NCBI RefSeq assembly: GCF_015210005.1
Contig: NZ_MU158698.1
Coordinates: 1,187,009 to 1,251,008 of the forward strand
Direction of reading: 5' to 3'
Source of the DNA: Sphingobacterium hungaricum
GTDB lineage: Bacteria; Bacteroidota; Bacteroidia; Sphingobacteriales; Sphingobacteriaceae
Length of the DNA stretch: 64,000 bases
Part shown: positions 54,723 to 63,704 of the stretch, in pieces
How positions within the stretch are numbered: position 1 is the first letter of the stretch
Layout of the letters: every line of letters starts with the position of its first letter
Notes under the pieces: model-generated
The model's input: the letters and a program-made list of their open reading frames with translations, nothing else
Told to the model about the DNA's origin: nothing
Databases searched by the model: none
Position numbers and translations under genes: made by a program

Positions 54723-55646
54723 ATGAAGCAGACCTATTGGAAAATACTTAAGAATATATTTAAAGTACTAGTGACTTTAGGCGCAATTTATTGGGTTTCG
54801 GGAAAAATATCGTTCTCCGAGTTGAAAGAGACCTTGATGGATTGCAACCCAATTTTTCTTGTCGTTGCTTTGTGTACCTATGCGCTTTCTCAAGTCGTAG
54901 CTTCCTCTCGGTTAAATAGTTTTTTTAAATGTATAGGTCTTCAGCTTACAGAACGCTATAATTTGCGTCTATATCAGTTGGGACTGTTATATAATTTCTT
55001 TCTCCCTGGCGGCATAGGAGGCGACGGTTATAAAATTTATTTCCTAAAGAAAAACTTTGATGTTTCAGGAAGAAAAGTTTTAAGTGCTGTTTTCTTTGAC
55101 AGGTTAAGCGGCTTATGGGCTTTGGGGATTGTCATCGGTTGCCTAGTTATTTTTATGCCTCGCTTAGCGATTCCAAATACATTGACGATAGCGGCGATGT
55201 TGATCGGGACTGCGACTTATTATTATTTCTTAAGGTCGTTCTTCAGTCCATTCTCAAAGAAATTTTTGGTTACACATGGAAAAGCTATTTTAGTTCAAGG
55301 CCTGCAATCATTAACTGCTGTTTGGATTTTATATGCGATGAATTTCGACGGCAAATTTTCTCCTTATTTATTGATTTTTATGCTGTCCTCTTTGGTTGCG
55401 ATTATTCCATCCATCGGCGGCGGACTTGGATTGAGGGAATCGCTAATCGCTTTTGGTGCGGTTTATTTCAAATTAGACGAACATTTAGCTGTTTTAGTCA
55501 GCTTATTATTTTATTTTATTTCTTTACTGGTCGCATCTTCGGGACTGTATTATTTTTTCCGCCCTCAGCGTTTGGGCGTTGACAAAATGCCTAAACCGAC
55601 TGATATTGAGCAGGAATTAGAAAAAACAACTTTAGAAGAAAATTAA
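54723..55646 (+). CDS. UPF0104 / lysylphosphatidylglycerol synthase-like membrane protein
   Basis: 307 residues with about eight TM helices. Family marks: LVALCTYALSQVVASSRLNS, LPGGIGGDGYKIYFLKK and DRLSGLWALG, then SSLVAIIPSIGGGLGLRESL. These proteins resemble the flippase domain of MprF (AglD/UPF0104); they are thought to move or process lipid-linked groups, substrate unknown. The gene starts 27 bases after the 110-residue gene, and the SDR gene starts one base after its stop. A second family member lies at 61.0-62.0 kb. Confidence 0.82.
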   Translation: MKQTYWKILKNIFKVLVTLGAIYWVSGKISFSELKETLMDCNPIFLVVALCTYALSQVVASSRLNSFFKCIGLQLTERYNLRLYQLGLLYNFFLPGGIGGDGYKIYFLKKNFDVSGRKVLSAVFFDRLSGLWALGIVIGCLVIFMPRLAIPNTLTIAAMLIGTATYYYFLRSFFSPFSKKFLVTHGKAILVQGLQSLTAVWILYAMNFDGKFSPYLLIFMLSSLVAIIPSIGGGLGLRESLIAFGAVYFKLDEHLAVLVSLLFYFISLLVASSGLYYFFRPQRLGVDKMPKPTDIEQELEKTTLEEN

Positions 55647-55647
55647 C

Positions 55648-56358
55648 ATGGCAAATATTATCATTACGGGAGCAAGCAGCGGCATTGGTTTTGAAACGGT
55701 CTTGGAACTTACCAAATTCAAAGAAAACAAAGTCATTGCGTTAGCCCGTTCGGCGGACAAACTTCGAAAACTTCATGAGATTTCAAGCTCGCTGAATCAA
55801 GATGGCGGTGAATTATTTGTTGCTCAATTTGACCTTGTCAAAGACGATTATCAACATGCTTTGTTGCCTTTTATACAATCCAAATTTGAAACAGTCGATA
55901 TTTTGATAAATAATGCCGGTGCGCTGATTAATAAGCCATTTATGCAAACAAGTCTTGTTGATTTTGCATCGCAGTTGCAGACGAATCTTTTAGCATCCGT
56001 GCAGATGACTCATTTAGTTGTTCCTCTCATGACGAATGGTGGACATATTGTTAATATCGGAAGCATGGGCGGTTATCAAGGTTCTAGCAAATTCCCTGGC
56101 TTATCGGCTTATTCATCAAGCAAAGGCGCTTTGTCGATTTTATCAGAATGTCTTGCAGAAGAATTGAAAGAACAAAACATCAAAGTGAATTGCTTGGCAT
56201 TGGGCTCGTCACAGACGGAAATGTTCGAAGAAGCATTCCCAGGATTTGAAGCAGGAACCTTAGCTTTCGAAATGGGGAAATATGTAGCTAATTTTGCGCT
56301 TACGGCGAATAAATTCTTTAACGGAAAAATTATCCCAGTTTCAAATACAACACCTTAG
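55648..56358 (+). CDS. short-chain dehydrogenase/reductase
   Basis: 236 residues. IIITGASSGIGFETVLEL is the TGxxxGIG cofactor motif; ILINNAGALINK carries NNAG; S-Y-K active site GSMGGYQG...SAYSSSKGALSIL with Tyr-x3-Lys; followed by IKVNCLALGSSQTEM. The Arg in IALARSADK suggests NADP. Substrate unknown. Last of a rightward three-gene run; its stop overlaps the end of the convergent hydrolase gene by 4 bases. Confidence 0.9.
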   Translation: MANIIITGASSGIGFETVLELTKFKENKVIALARSADKLRKLHEISSSLNQDGGELFVAQFDLVKDDYQHALLPFIQSKFETVDILINNAGALINKPFMQTSLVDFASQLQTNLLASVQMTHLVVPLMTNGGHIVNIGSMGGYQGSSKFPGLSAYSSSKGALSILSECLAEELKEQNIKVNCLALGSSQTEMFEEAFPGFEAGTLAFEMGKYVANFALTANKFFNGKIIPVSNTTP

Positions 56359-57707
56359 TTCTTTAGTTGCTGAATCCAATTCGCAATATCTTTCATCACT
56401 TGCGCATTGAAGGTTTCTTCTATCGTTGCATATTCATTTACTGAACCCGTAGATGCCGTTTGGAACAAATGATTCAGCTTGGGATACTCAATGATTTTGT
56501 TTTTGCTGTTTTTTCTTAAGTTCGTCTGCAGACCATATATATTTTGATTTGCATCGACCTGGACATCCAAGGATCCGAAAGCCGCGAAAACAGGAATCGA
56601 AATCTTGCGTATAAAAATCTCAGGCTCAATTTTCATAAAATAACGGAATGACGGTGCCAGTAATTGATTCAATTCATTGCTGGATTCTGCGGTATAACCC
56701 GGAATGTTTTTCATGTTTTCCTTCAATGCTTCATAAGCTTCGGCATCGGACAGGTTGCTTTTAAGAATAGAGAAATTCTTTGCATTGATAACACGGTTTG
56801 CTGCCAACTGTTCCTCACTCAGTCCCGAAACCTTGCCGACTTTATACAACTGTTCGACCATCAATTCATCGATGGACACCGAAGGTCCAGCCAACGAAAC
56901 AATAAATGACAATTGCGGATATTTTTGTCCCGCCAACAGCTCAGCAATCAAGCCGCCTTCGCTATGGCCAATGATTCCGATTCGTTTGGCATCAACTTGA
57001 GGCTGTTTTTTCAAGTAATCCAATGCGGCCACGGCATCTCTGCTAAAATCAGCTATGGTGCTTTTATTGAAATTCCCTTCCGACTGGCCTATTCCGCGAT
57101 CATCATAACGCAATACAACAATCTTGTTTTTCGTTAAATAGTCAGCCAAAACTTTAAACGTCTCGTGCCCGAATATGGTGGAATTTCTATCCTGAGGCCC
57201 CGAACCAGAAACTAATATCACTGCTGGATAAATTCCTTTCTCTTTAGGAAAAGTCAGTGTTCCGCTTAACGAAAGCGCATCATGTTCATTCCTGAATTTC
57301 ACGTTTGCCGTATCATATGCATAAGGCGGATTCACCTTTTGAGTTCGCTTTAAGACTGTTTTGTAAGATTTTGAAAGAACCAATTCTGTTTTATAACCTG
57401 ATTGCTGAAATTCTCCAACCAATGTGGCTTTATCCTTCAACTTTCCATTGTAGGTAATTCCACCTTGAATTTCTACATGAATAGCACTGTCCGCATCGAC
57501 AGAAATTTTGCCAGGAATATTAAAAACACCTTGCTGTGGACTGTCGGCTTTCGCTGTCCAGCTGCTATTTTCTTGAGCAATATGAATAATGAATTTTAGT
57601 TTTCCTCCCGGAATGATTAAGTCCCCTTCCCAAGCACCAACAAGTGAGTTAGCGAAGCTGGATGAAGTAGAAAACACAATTACTAAAAATGTAAAAAATC
57701 TTATCAT
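56355..57707 (-). CDS. exported alpha/beta hydrolase
   Basis: 450 residues from ATG 57705-57707 (two codons after an in-frame TTG). Signal peptide FFTFLVIVFSTSSSFA-N. Residues ~20-115 form a beta-rich N-terminal domain (GAWEGDLIIPGGKLKFIIHI). The hydrolase core has VILVSGSGPQDRNSTIFGHE, VLRYDDRGIGQSEGN, nucleophile elbow IGIIGHSEGGLIAEL, FAAFGSLDVQVDANQN and a terminal His in YPKLNHLFQT. Typical of Bacteroidota DUF3887/peptidase S9-like esterases in the periplasm. It follows the 197-residue membrane gene by 6 bases in a four-gene minus-strand operon. Confidence 0.87.
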   Translation of the reverse strand: MIRFFTFLVIVFSTSSSFANSLVGAWEGDLIIPGGKLKFIIHIAQENSSWTAKADSPQQGVFNIPGKISVDADSAIHVEIQGGITYNGKLKDKATLVGEFQQSGYKTELVLSKSYKTVLKRTQKVNPPYAYDTANVKFRNEHDALSLSGTLTFPKEKGIYPAVILVSGSGPQDRNSTIFGHETFKVLADYLTKNKIVVLRYDDRGIGQSEGNFNKSTIADFSRDAVAALDYLKKQPQVDAKRIGIIGHSEGGLIAELLAGQKYPQLSFIVSLAGPSVSIDELMVEQLYKVGKVSGLSEEQLAANRVINAKNFSILKSNLSDAEAYEALKENMKNIPGYTAESSNELNQLLAPSFRYFMKIEPEIFIRKISIPVFAAFGSLDVQVDANQNIYGLQTNLRKNSKNKIIEYPKLNHLFQTASTGSVNEYATIEETFNAQVMKDIANWIQQLKN

Positions 57708-57713
57708 ATGCAA

Positions 57714-58307
57714 TTAAATAGCTTGAATTATTAATTTACTTATTGTGTCAGCAAGAATAATTAATCCGAAGATGATAAATCCTTGATAGACTTTCTTCCC
57801 ATTCATAGCTAATTTGATACCAACTATAATTAAGTAAAAGAAATAGACGAGGAGCACCAAAGAAATTATGCCAAAAAAAGTAATCATTGTAAGGTCAAAT
57901 GGCATCAAAGTATCTAATTTCATATCGCCGCTTTCGATTGCTAACATGATTCTTTTCAAAATCTCATCAATTGGGGATATCAAAGTCAAAGCCGCTACAA
58001 AATACATGACAACACTGGATAGCAAAACGACATTCAGGCAATCGATAAATCGCGTCTTTTTATTTTCCAGATACGCATATGCAAATAGAAAGAGCGCAAG
58101 TACGAAAATATCAATTAGCAACGTATAAATCGCTTCGGAAAATTGAATGTTGGCATTAGGAATGATTTTTAAGATTCCGAAAAATTCTATTCCTCCCAAG
58201 TAGGATATTAAAACAGCTAGTATAAAGAATATTAGACCAAACGCAGATTGCATTTGTACAGACAAATCTTCAAAAGGATTAATAAAAATTTTGCTAATCT
58301 TCTTCAT
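57714..58307 (-). CDS. five-helix membrane protein, unknown function
   Basis: 197 residues with TM helices such as FGLIFFILAVLISYLGGIEF, LLIDIFVLALFLFAYAYLEN, VVLLSSVVMYFVAALTLIS and FFGIISLVLLVYFFYLIIVG; weak Yip1-like pattern. Its ATG lies inside the preceding gene (14-base overlap), so it is coupled to the PH-like protein. It probably serves the same operon role as that membrane partner. Confidence 0.65.
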   Translation of the reverse strand: MKKISKIFINPFEDLSVQMQSAFGLIFFILAVLISYLGGIEFFGILKIIPNANIQFSEAIYTLLIDIFVLALFLFAYAYLENKKTRFIDCLNVVLLSSVVMYFVAALTLISPIDEILKRIMLAIESGDMKLDTLMPFDLTMITFFGIISLVLLVYFFYLIIVGIKLAMNGKKVYQGFIIFGLIILADTISKLIIQAI

Positions 58308-58785
58308 GGGTTTTAAGCTTATTCAGTTTTTCTAAGACCGTTTGAACTTCGATTGGTTTGTGTGTTCCAATCAAAACCCGACGGCCATTTTTTAAAATTA
58401 ATTGTATTCCAGTATAGCCGGCTGTATTATAAGCAACGCCACTCGGCCCGATTCTCCAGCCCCAGCCTCCGTATTCTGCCAATGAATATTTTCGAACATA
58501 CACTTCTCCTATCTCATCCCATCGAAAGGATTTTTTGCCAAAAAGAAATGGGAAAAAGCGGATATGAATTCCAGTTTTGTCAATCTCCGTTTTTAATTTG
58601 ACGAATGCAAAGAACAGCAATAGAGTCAATCCTAACCAAATACCAGTTGGAAGAATCAATGTGGCATTCACTAAATAATAGTCATGCAATTCGTAAATCC
58701 CATAGCCAAGTATGAGGGCAATAATCGCAAACAGCCACCATGTAGAAAAAGATTGTTTTTCTTGATATAGTTCTTTATTCTCCAT
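58294..58785 (-). CDS. membrane protein with PH-like domain
   Basis: 163 residues. Two TM helices (WWLFAIIALILGYGIYELHD, LPTGIWLGLTLLLFFAFVKL), then a soluble PH-like part: LKTEIDKTGIHIRFFPFLFG, KSFRWDEIGEVYVRKYS, GWGWRIGPSGVAYNTAGYTG and LILKNGRRVLIGTHKP. This matches small bacterial bPH/YdbS-like membrane proteins. Start overlaps the DUF2089 gene by 11 bases and its end overlaps the next gene by 14; function unknown. Confidence 0.7.
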   Translation of the reverse strand: MENKELYQEKQSFSTWWLFAIIALILGYGIYELHDYYLVNATLILPTGIWLGLTLLLFFAFVKLKTEIDKTGIHIRFFPFLFGKKSFRWDEIGEVYVRKYSLAEYGGWGWRIGPSGVAYNTAGYTGIQLILKNGRRVLIGTHKPIEVQTVLEKLNKLKTHEED

Positions 58786-59050
58786 TTTGCAGTTTTTTTA
58801 TCTTTTCGATTAAATCATCCAGTTTATTCCGAACCGTTGGGTAACTCTTTCCCAATTGATTTGCCATTTCTTTTAAACTGCCAGAGTTCAATAAAAATTG
58901 CAATAAAAATTCTTGCTCTTCAACTTCTAAGCGCATCAACAATGGCAAACTATATTTGCCAATCACCTGCGTTTCGCAGGAAGAACAAACTAACTTTGCG
59001 ACTTCCAATTGCTGTTCACAACTCGGACAATGGACTGGGAACTTTACCAT
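58775..59050 (-). CDS. DUF2089-type zinc-ribbon regulator
   Basis: 91 residues. Zinc ribbon CPSCEQQLEVAKLVCSSC (two CxxC pairs) followed by an HTH-like helical part (LQFLLNSGSLKEMANQLGKS YPTVRNKLDDLI). DUF2089 proteins are small predicted regulators often placed before membrane genes, as here. ATG at 59048-59050. It heads the leftward operon with the PH-like protein, the five-helix protein and the hydrolase. Confidence 0.85.
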   Translation of the reverse strand: MVKFPVHCPSCEQQLEVAKLVCSSCETQVIGKYSLPLLMRLEVEEQEFLLQFLLNSGSLKEMANQLGKSYPTVRNKLDDLIEKIKKLQNGE

Positions 59051-59152
59051 GTTGATATAAATATTAATATAATTTAAAACAAAATAAATATTATTAACAA
59101 ATATATAAATAATATTTAAAAAATGAACTCGCCGTTAGATTAATCATATTTG

Positions 59153-59160
59153 TATATTTG
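59153..59160 (+). promoter_or_regulatory. -7 element of the acyltransferase gene
   Basis: TATATTTG matches TAnnTTTG and lies 18 bases before ATG 59179. Confidence 0.45.
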
Positions 59161-59178
59161 TACAGTTTTTTAATAATT

Positions 59179-59922
59179 ATGAGAAAATTTCTAGGGTATA
59201 TCCTAACTCCAATATTTTTTATTTGTTTTTCAATCGCACTTATCTTATTTCATCCGATACAGTGGCTGTGCTTGAAATTTGGGGGATATGCAGCACACAA
59301 GAAAAGCGTGGACATGTTAAATGCATGTCTCGTTGCTTGTAACTATACATTGTTTAACCGGACAAAATTTATCGATAATAAAAATCTTCCTTTAGGACAG
59401 CCTATTATTTTTGTCGCAAATCATCAAAGCACATTCGATATACCCCCGCTGATTTATTTTTTAAGAAGATTTCACGGAAAATTTATTTCTAAAATAGAAT
59501 TAATGAATGCGAATATCCCGAGCATTTCCTTTAATTTAAAGTATGGTGGAGCCGCGAATATAGACCGCAAAGATTCAAAGCAAGCAATATCGCAAATCTT
59601 GAAGTTAGCCAATAACATGAAAGAAAACAATTGGTCGGCGTTTATCTTTCCTGAAGGAACGCGGACAAAAACCGGCAAGATGAAACCTTTTTCAGTAGGT
59701 GGCATTGCAACGCTTTTAAAGAAAAATCCAAATGCTTTAGTTGTTCCGATAGCAATAAATGGTTCTTATAAAATGGTTCAGTGGGGAATGTTCCCTTTGC
59801 GTCCATTTACGCCGATGTCTTGGGAAGTTTTAAATCCTTTAGACATTGAAGGGAAAAGTCCAGAAGATATTGTTAAAATGGCTGAGGATATCATCCGCGA
59901 AAAAGTAGAAGGAATTAATTAA
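59179..59922 (+). CDS. plsC: 1-acyl-sn-glycerol-3-phosphate acyltransferase
   Basis: 247 residues from ATG 59179; an in-frame TTG at 59158 is part of the promoter. N-terminal TM helix YILTPIFFICFSIALILF. Acyltransferase boxes: NHQSTFD (H82 and D87, NHx4D), glycerophosphate-binding FPEGTRT and the VVPIAI turn. It makes phosphatidic acid from lysophosphatidic acid at the inner membrane. Convergent with the GT2 gene (4-base overlap). Confidence 0.92.
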   Translation: MRKFLGYILTPIFFICFSIALILFHPIQWLCLKFGGYAAHKKSVDMLNACLVACNYTLFNRTKFIDNKNLPLGQPIIFVANHQSTFDIPPLIYFLRRFHGKFISKIELMNANIPSISFNLKYGGAANIDRKDSKQAISQILKLANNMKENNWSAFIFPEGTRTKTGKMKPFSVGGIATLLKKNPNALVVPIAINGSYKMVQWGMFPLRPFTPMSWEVLNPLDIEGKSPEDIVKMAEDIIREKVEGIN

Positions 59923-61052
59923 TTCACTTTTCGGTCTTTCCAATCGTATTTTCCAATATTCCCGGCGATTCCTATGTACACGAGATAAAAACTATGTGCG
60001 ATGGATAACGCAGGCAAATAAAGCAGCAATTCTTTCCGATTGGCGAAGTTACATAAAGGTTTGATGAATAGAAACTCAACCGCTATTTTCAGTACAATAG
60101 CAAAAATAATCGGCCAATAAATCCCTGGTAACAAAGAGAAGAATAAAACCAAACCGATTAATAGCGCCAGATTAAATCCCCAAATGCAAATTCCCAAGGC
60201 TACGACTTTTTTGTCTTTGTACTTTGTACTTTTCGAAGCCCAGCGTTTCCGTTGATTGATAAATGATTTCAAATTTGGTTTTGCATCCGTGTATACAACT
60301 GCTTCTTTTGATTTACAGAATCCAATTTTAGAAGCGTATTGCGCAGCAACTTTATGCAAAAACAATTCGTCATCGCCTGATGCCAGATTATCAATGTTCT
60401 TGAAGCCACCCATTTCGTAAAAAATATCCCGCCGATAAGCTAGATTTGCACCATTGCAGGTTGTCGGATTTCCGTTTCCAATTCCGGCAGCGCCTAGACC
60501 AATTAAGTACAAAAATTCAAGCGTCTGTAAGCGTTCGAAAAAATTGATTTCTTCATCATAAATTACGGGCGATGAAACTAAATAATTATCATTTTTCTCA
60601 AAGTAAGAAACCACAGTTTTCAGCCAATTTTTGCCCATTCGGCAATCAGCATCTGTCGTTACAATAATCTCACCCTGAGCAAGTTCAATGGCTCGGCTAA
60701 TGGCTAATTTTTTATAGGAATTTAATTTGTCTCCTTCATTTAATTTGATAAGCTTGACTCCTTGCGGAGCATAAGAAGCAATAATGGATGCGGTGGAATC
60801 TGTAGAATGGTCGTCCACAACGATGATTTCCAACAGTTCCTTTGGAAAATCTTGGTTCAAAACACAATCTAAAGTCCGAGCAATATTTTCTTCCTCATTT
60901 CGTGCAGCGATAAGTACAGAAACCTTTGTCCTCACTGTTGCTGATGAAGAAAAACTAGGAATGGAACTCCATCCTTTCCGCATGTAAAGAACCAAAATGA
61001 CATAAACCAATGTCATCAAAATCAGGAAAAAGCTAAGACTTGTTACCACCAA
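59919..61052 (-). CDS. membrane-bound family 2 glycosyltransferase
   Basis: 377 residues. N-terminal TM (FFLILMTLVYVILVLYM), GT-A domain with VLIAARNEEENIARTLDCVL, IVVDDHSTDST, ITTDADC-type DxD (VTTDADCRMG), a GDDELFLHK acceptor motif and RKRWASKS (Q/RxxRW), then three C-terminal TMs. Sugar and acceptor unknown. The start is TTG (61050-61052) or GTG one codon later. It overlaps the UPF0104-type gene by up to 20 bases, so the two are coupled. Confidence 0.88.
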   Translation of the reverse strand: MVVTSLSFFLILMTLVYVILVLYMRKGWSSIPSFSSSATVRTKVSVLIAARNEEENIARTLDCVLNQDFPKELLEIIVVDDHSTDSTASIIASYAPQGVKLIKLNEGDKLNSYKKLAISRAIELAQGEIIVTTDADCRMGKNWLKTVVSYFEKNDNYLVSSPVIYDEEINFFERLQTLEFLYLIGLGAAGIGNGNPTTCNGANLAYRRDIFYEMGGFKNIDNLASGDDELFLHKVAAQYASKIGFCKSKEAVVYTDAKPNLKSFINQRKRWASKSTKYKDKKVVALGICIWGFNLALLIGLVLFFSLLPGIYWPIIFAIVLKIAVEFLFIKPLCNFANRKELLLYLPALSIAHSFYLVYIGIAGNIGKYDWKDRKVN

Positions 61053-62007
61053 TTAGATTTACATTCATAACAAAAAAAGACCCGATGATGGCCGGCAGAA
61101 TTAAATTGACAAACCATATACACGAGACAATCGCCATAACAGCAATTTCCTGAGTCGTGATGTAGCTATACAGGTTACTCGCCACCAAACTTCGGACACT
61201 AAAATCAAAAATATCTAGCGAAGGTAAGGCAGATTGAACAAAAAACAAGATAAAAATCATTAATACCATCGAAACGAAAGGTAATTCTGGCAGAATAACC
61301 AGCATCAGAATGACATATTGCGAAGTAAAAATAAAAAATCGCGCGGCGGACAAAAACAATACATATCCAAGTTCTTTTGTGGAATACTCTTCTAAGACAG
61401 AAAAAAATGGCTTTATTTTTTTCAGAAACTTGATTTTGCCAACCAAATAGTCTACCCAATGCACATTGAAATACAAAATCACAAAAGCCAAAGCATAAAT
61501 AATTGCCAAAATCCAAATACCGAATTTAACGGATGTCGGTGTCGGCAAATAGGTACTGACGAACCAAGCGATGCTTAATGCGCCAAAAACGCTGGTTAAA
61601 ACCAATTGAGCAAATTGCCCTACGCCCATTGCGACGGCGCCTGATGCGCGATGTCCGGGCTTTAAAACCAATATCCGTCCTCCGTATTCCCCTATCCTAT
61701 TCGGTGTAAAAATTGCCCAAGTCAATCCGCAGAAAACAGATTTTGTGGCTTTCATCCAACTGATTTCTTCGATGCGTTTGCTTAAATATTTCCATTTAAC
61801 AACTTCTAGAGACCAATTGACCAGCATCAAAAATACCACAGCGCCCAACAGCAAATACATTGACGTAGCGTCAAATCCTTGCATCAACAGCTTAAATTCC
61901 CGAAGATTCTGTGAGTTAATTTTTGTTACGACGAACCACATTGCTAAGCCAACGATAGCAAGCTTGAAGAGTAAGTTGATGTAATTTTTCTGGACTTTGG
62001 ATAGCAT
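61033..62007 (-). CDS. UPF0104 / lysylphosphatidylglycerol synthase-like membrane protein (second copy)
   Basis: 324 residues, about eight TM helices (LAIVGLAMWFVVTKI; YLLLGAVVFLMLVNWSLEVV; VLTSVFGALSIAWFVSTYL and others). Marks: WAIFTPNRIGEYGGRILVLK and ALPSLDIFDFSVRSLVASNL. It belongs to the same superfamily as 54.7-55.6 kb but lacks the GGIGGDGYK motif, having PNRIGEYGGR instead. Paired with a glycosyltransferase, it may transport or handle a lipid-linked sugar. First gene of a two-gene minus-strand unit, divergent from ruvC. Confidence 0.8.
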   Translation of the reverse strand: MLSKVQKNYINLLFKLAIVGLAMWFVVTKINSQNLREFKLLMQGFDATSMYLLLGAVVFLMLVNWSLEVVKWKYLSKRIEEISWMKATKSVFCGLTWAIFTPNRIGEYGGRILVLKPGHRASGAVAMGVGQFAQLVLTSVFGALSIAWFVSTYLPTPTSVKFGIWILAIIYALAFVILYFNVHWVDYLVGKIKFLKKIKPFFSVLEEYSTKELGYVLFLSAARFFIFTSQYVILMLVILPELPFVSMVLMIFILFFVQSALPSLDIFDFSVRSLVASNLYSYITTQEIAVMAIVSCIWFVNLILPAIIGSFFVMNVNLIGGNKS

Positions 62008-62097
62008 CTAAAAACAAAAGCACAATTTTACTAAAAATAATGCAGTTCGGGCAGTCTTTTGAAAATCAATTCGCATTTAAAATCGTAATTTTGGCTT

Positions 62098-62664
62098 ATG
62101 CTAAACGAAAAGGCGAAAGAGCGGATTATATTGGGAATTGACCCTGGAACTGTTGTATTAGGTTATGGGCTGATTAAAGAAACCGGAAAGAAAATTTCGC
62201 TGATTAGCATGGGCGTTATCAAATTGGGTCATTTGGACGACCACGGCCTGAAGCTTCAGCGAATCTTTAAAAAAACCAGTGCATTGATTGAAGAGTACAA
62301 TCCAGATTGTGTCGCATTAGAAGCTCCTTTTTACGGCAAAAACATTCAGGTGATGCTCAAACTAGGTCGTGCTCAAGGGGTAGCGATGGCTGCGGCATTG
62401 CATAAAGACATTCCCATTTTTGAATATTCACCTCGAAAAATAAAACAATCCGTTACCGGAAATGGAAATTCAAGCAAGGAACAAGTGGCGGCCATGCTGA
62501 AAACTTTATTGAATTTTCAGGAATCTCCTCAATTTCTAGATGCTACCGACGGTCTTGCCGTGGCAGTCTGCCATTCATTTCAGCAAAATACCAGCTCCGG
62601 AAACAGCAAAAGCTACAGTGGTTGGGAATCTTTTGTCAAGGACAATGAGAAACGGGTGCGCTAA
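62098..62664 (+). CDS. ruvC: Holliday junction resolvase RuvC
   Basis: 188 residues. Catalytic acids in ILGIDPGTVVLGYG (D15), VALEAPFYGKN (Glu) and DATDGLAVAVCH (paired Asp); DNA-binding ARKIKQSVTGNG-type block (PRKIKQSVTGNGNSSKEQVA). Resolves recombination junctions with RuvAB. It is not next to ruvA/ruvB here, which is common in Bacteroidota. Its stop overlaps the convergent gene by 4 bases. Confidence 0.97.
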   Translation: MLNEKAKERIILGIDPGTVVLGYGLIKETGKKISLISMGVIKLGHLDDHGLKLQRIFKKTSALIEEYNPDCVALEAPFYGKNIQVMLKLGRAQGVAMAAALHKDIPIFEYSPRKIKQSVTGNGNSSKEQVAAMLKTLLNFQESPQFLDATDGLAVAVCHSFQQNTSSGNSKSYSGWESFVKDNEKRVR

Positions 62665-63704
62665 ATCTGCACGGAACGAATTACATTCTTCACATTCAGC
62701 TCCACAATATCTGTCATTGTTTTGCATTTCAGATAGGCTGCATTATCGTAAAATTTGGCATATCCTTCGCGAAGCGTCTTAATATTTTCTTCTGTGGAAA
62801 GTTGCTGAACTTGCGAAGCATCTCTCAAATCTTTGATGCGGTGGCGCTCGCTGCGTACCCGATGCACAATGGAGGACCTCTCTTCTTGCTGGTATTGCAA
62901 TACGGTTTTTTCCGTCAAATATTCCATCGATAATTTCACGTAAGGAAAATTCTCTTTAAAAAACTGAGGCATGTAGACCTTTGGATTTCCTTCATAAAAC
63001 TGCTGGTCGAAATCAATCGCCCGAATCCTAAATTGAAAATCATCAAAATCCGGCGTAATTTGCATCACAAAATTATAAGCACGCATATCGCCCAACAACG
63101 AAATAATGCATCGTTCATTAAATTTTACAAATTCCTTTGCGATACGTGTTTGATTATAATCCGGTGTGTACATCCGCGCTTGGCTAAAAACGTCTCCAGG
63201 AATTCCTGCAATATGCTCTTCGATTAATGTATCGCGATCGACCAAATAATTGACTTGGTTCGGAGAAAGAATTTCTTCCAATTCCAAACCATAAATCCTT
63301 GACGCGTCAGCTTGTTTGATGTAGAAATAATCGTAAACATCATTTAATCGATTAATGATTCGGATGCGAAATGGGCGTGTATTCCCAAAAGCACAAAATT
63401 CAATCCTGTCAATGATTTTATGCTGCACGATGCGTGTATTTCCGGAAGCTTTTAATTTGGCATAAATTATTTTTAGCCCATCATAAAGCTGGTCCTGGAC
63501 GTATGGCGGATATAGAGGCGTTTCCCAAAGTGTATCATTGCCAAATTTATCCATTACCGGCACAGTCTCTTGGAAATTGAGCAAGTCTTTGTAAGAAAGC
63601 GGCAATTTCCCATCTCGCTGGTAAAATTTCAAATACTTTTGCAAGCCAGGGCCAACGGGATAAATCGGCTTTTTTCTGGATATTTTTACATCTTCAATTT
63701 CCAT
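62661..63704 (-). CDS. conserved hypothetical protein with protein-kinase-like motifs
   Basis: 347 residues, no signal peptide or TM. I see a possible kinase fold: DVYDYFYIKQADAS (K130 as beta3 Lys), TLIEEHIAGIPGD (residues ~159-171) like a hinge plus loop, a catalytic-loop-like LLGDMRAYNFVM (D206, R208, N211; compare HGDxxxxN) and IRAIDFDQ (residues 228-234; D231 as the DFG/DFD Asp). The C-terminal ~90 residues are helical and basic. No published function known to me. It is convergent with ruvC and transcribed leftward from the 277-base gap at the window end. Confidence 0.65.
   Translation of the reverse strand: MEIEDVKISRKKPIYPVGPGLQKYLKFYQRDGKLPLSYKDLLNFQETVPVMDKFGNDTLWETPLYPPYVQDQLYDGLKIIYAKLKASGNTRIVQHKIIDRIEFCAFGNTRPFRIRIINRLNDVYDYFYIKQADASRIYGLELEEILSPNQVNYLVDRDTLIEEHIAGIPGDVFSQARMYTPDYNQTRIAKEFVKFNERCIISLLGDMRAYNFVMQITPDFDDFQFRIRAIDFDQQFYEGNPKVYMPQFFKENFPYVKLSMEYLTEKTVLQYQQEERSSIVHRVRSERHRIKDLRDASQVQQLSTEENIKTLREGYAKFYDNAAYLKCKTMTDIVELNVKNVIRSVQI

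Noticed and set aside
55115-55582. 155-residue frame inside the first UPF0104-type gene
   Set aside because: Fully nested in a well-supported membrane protein gene in another frame; no start context.
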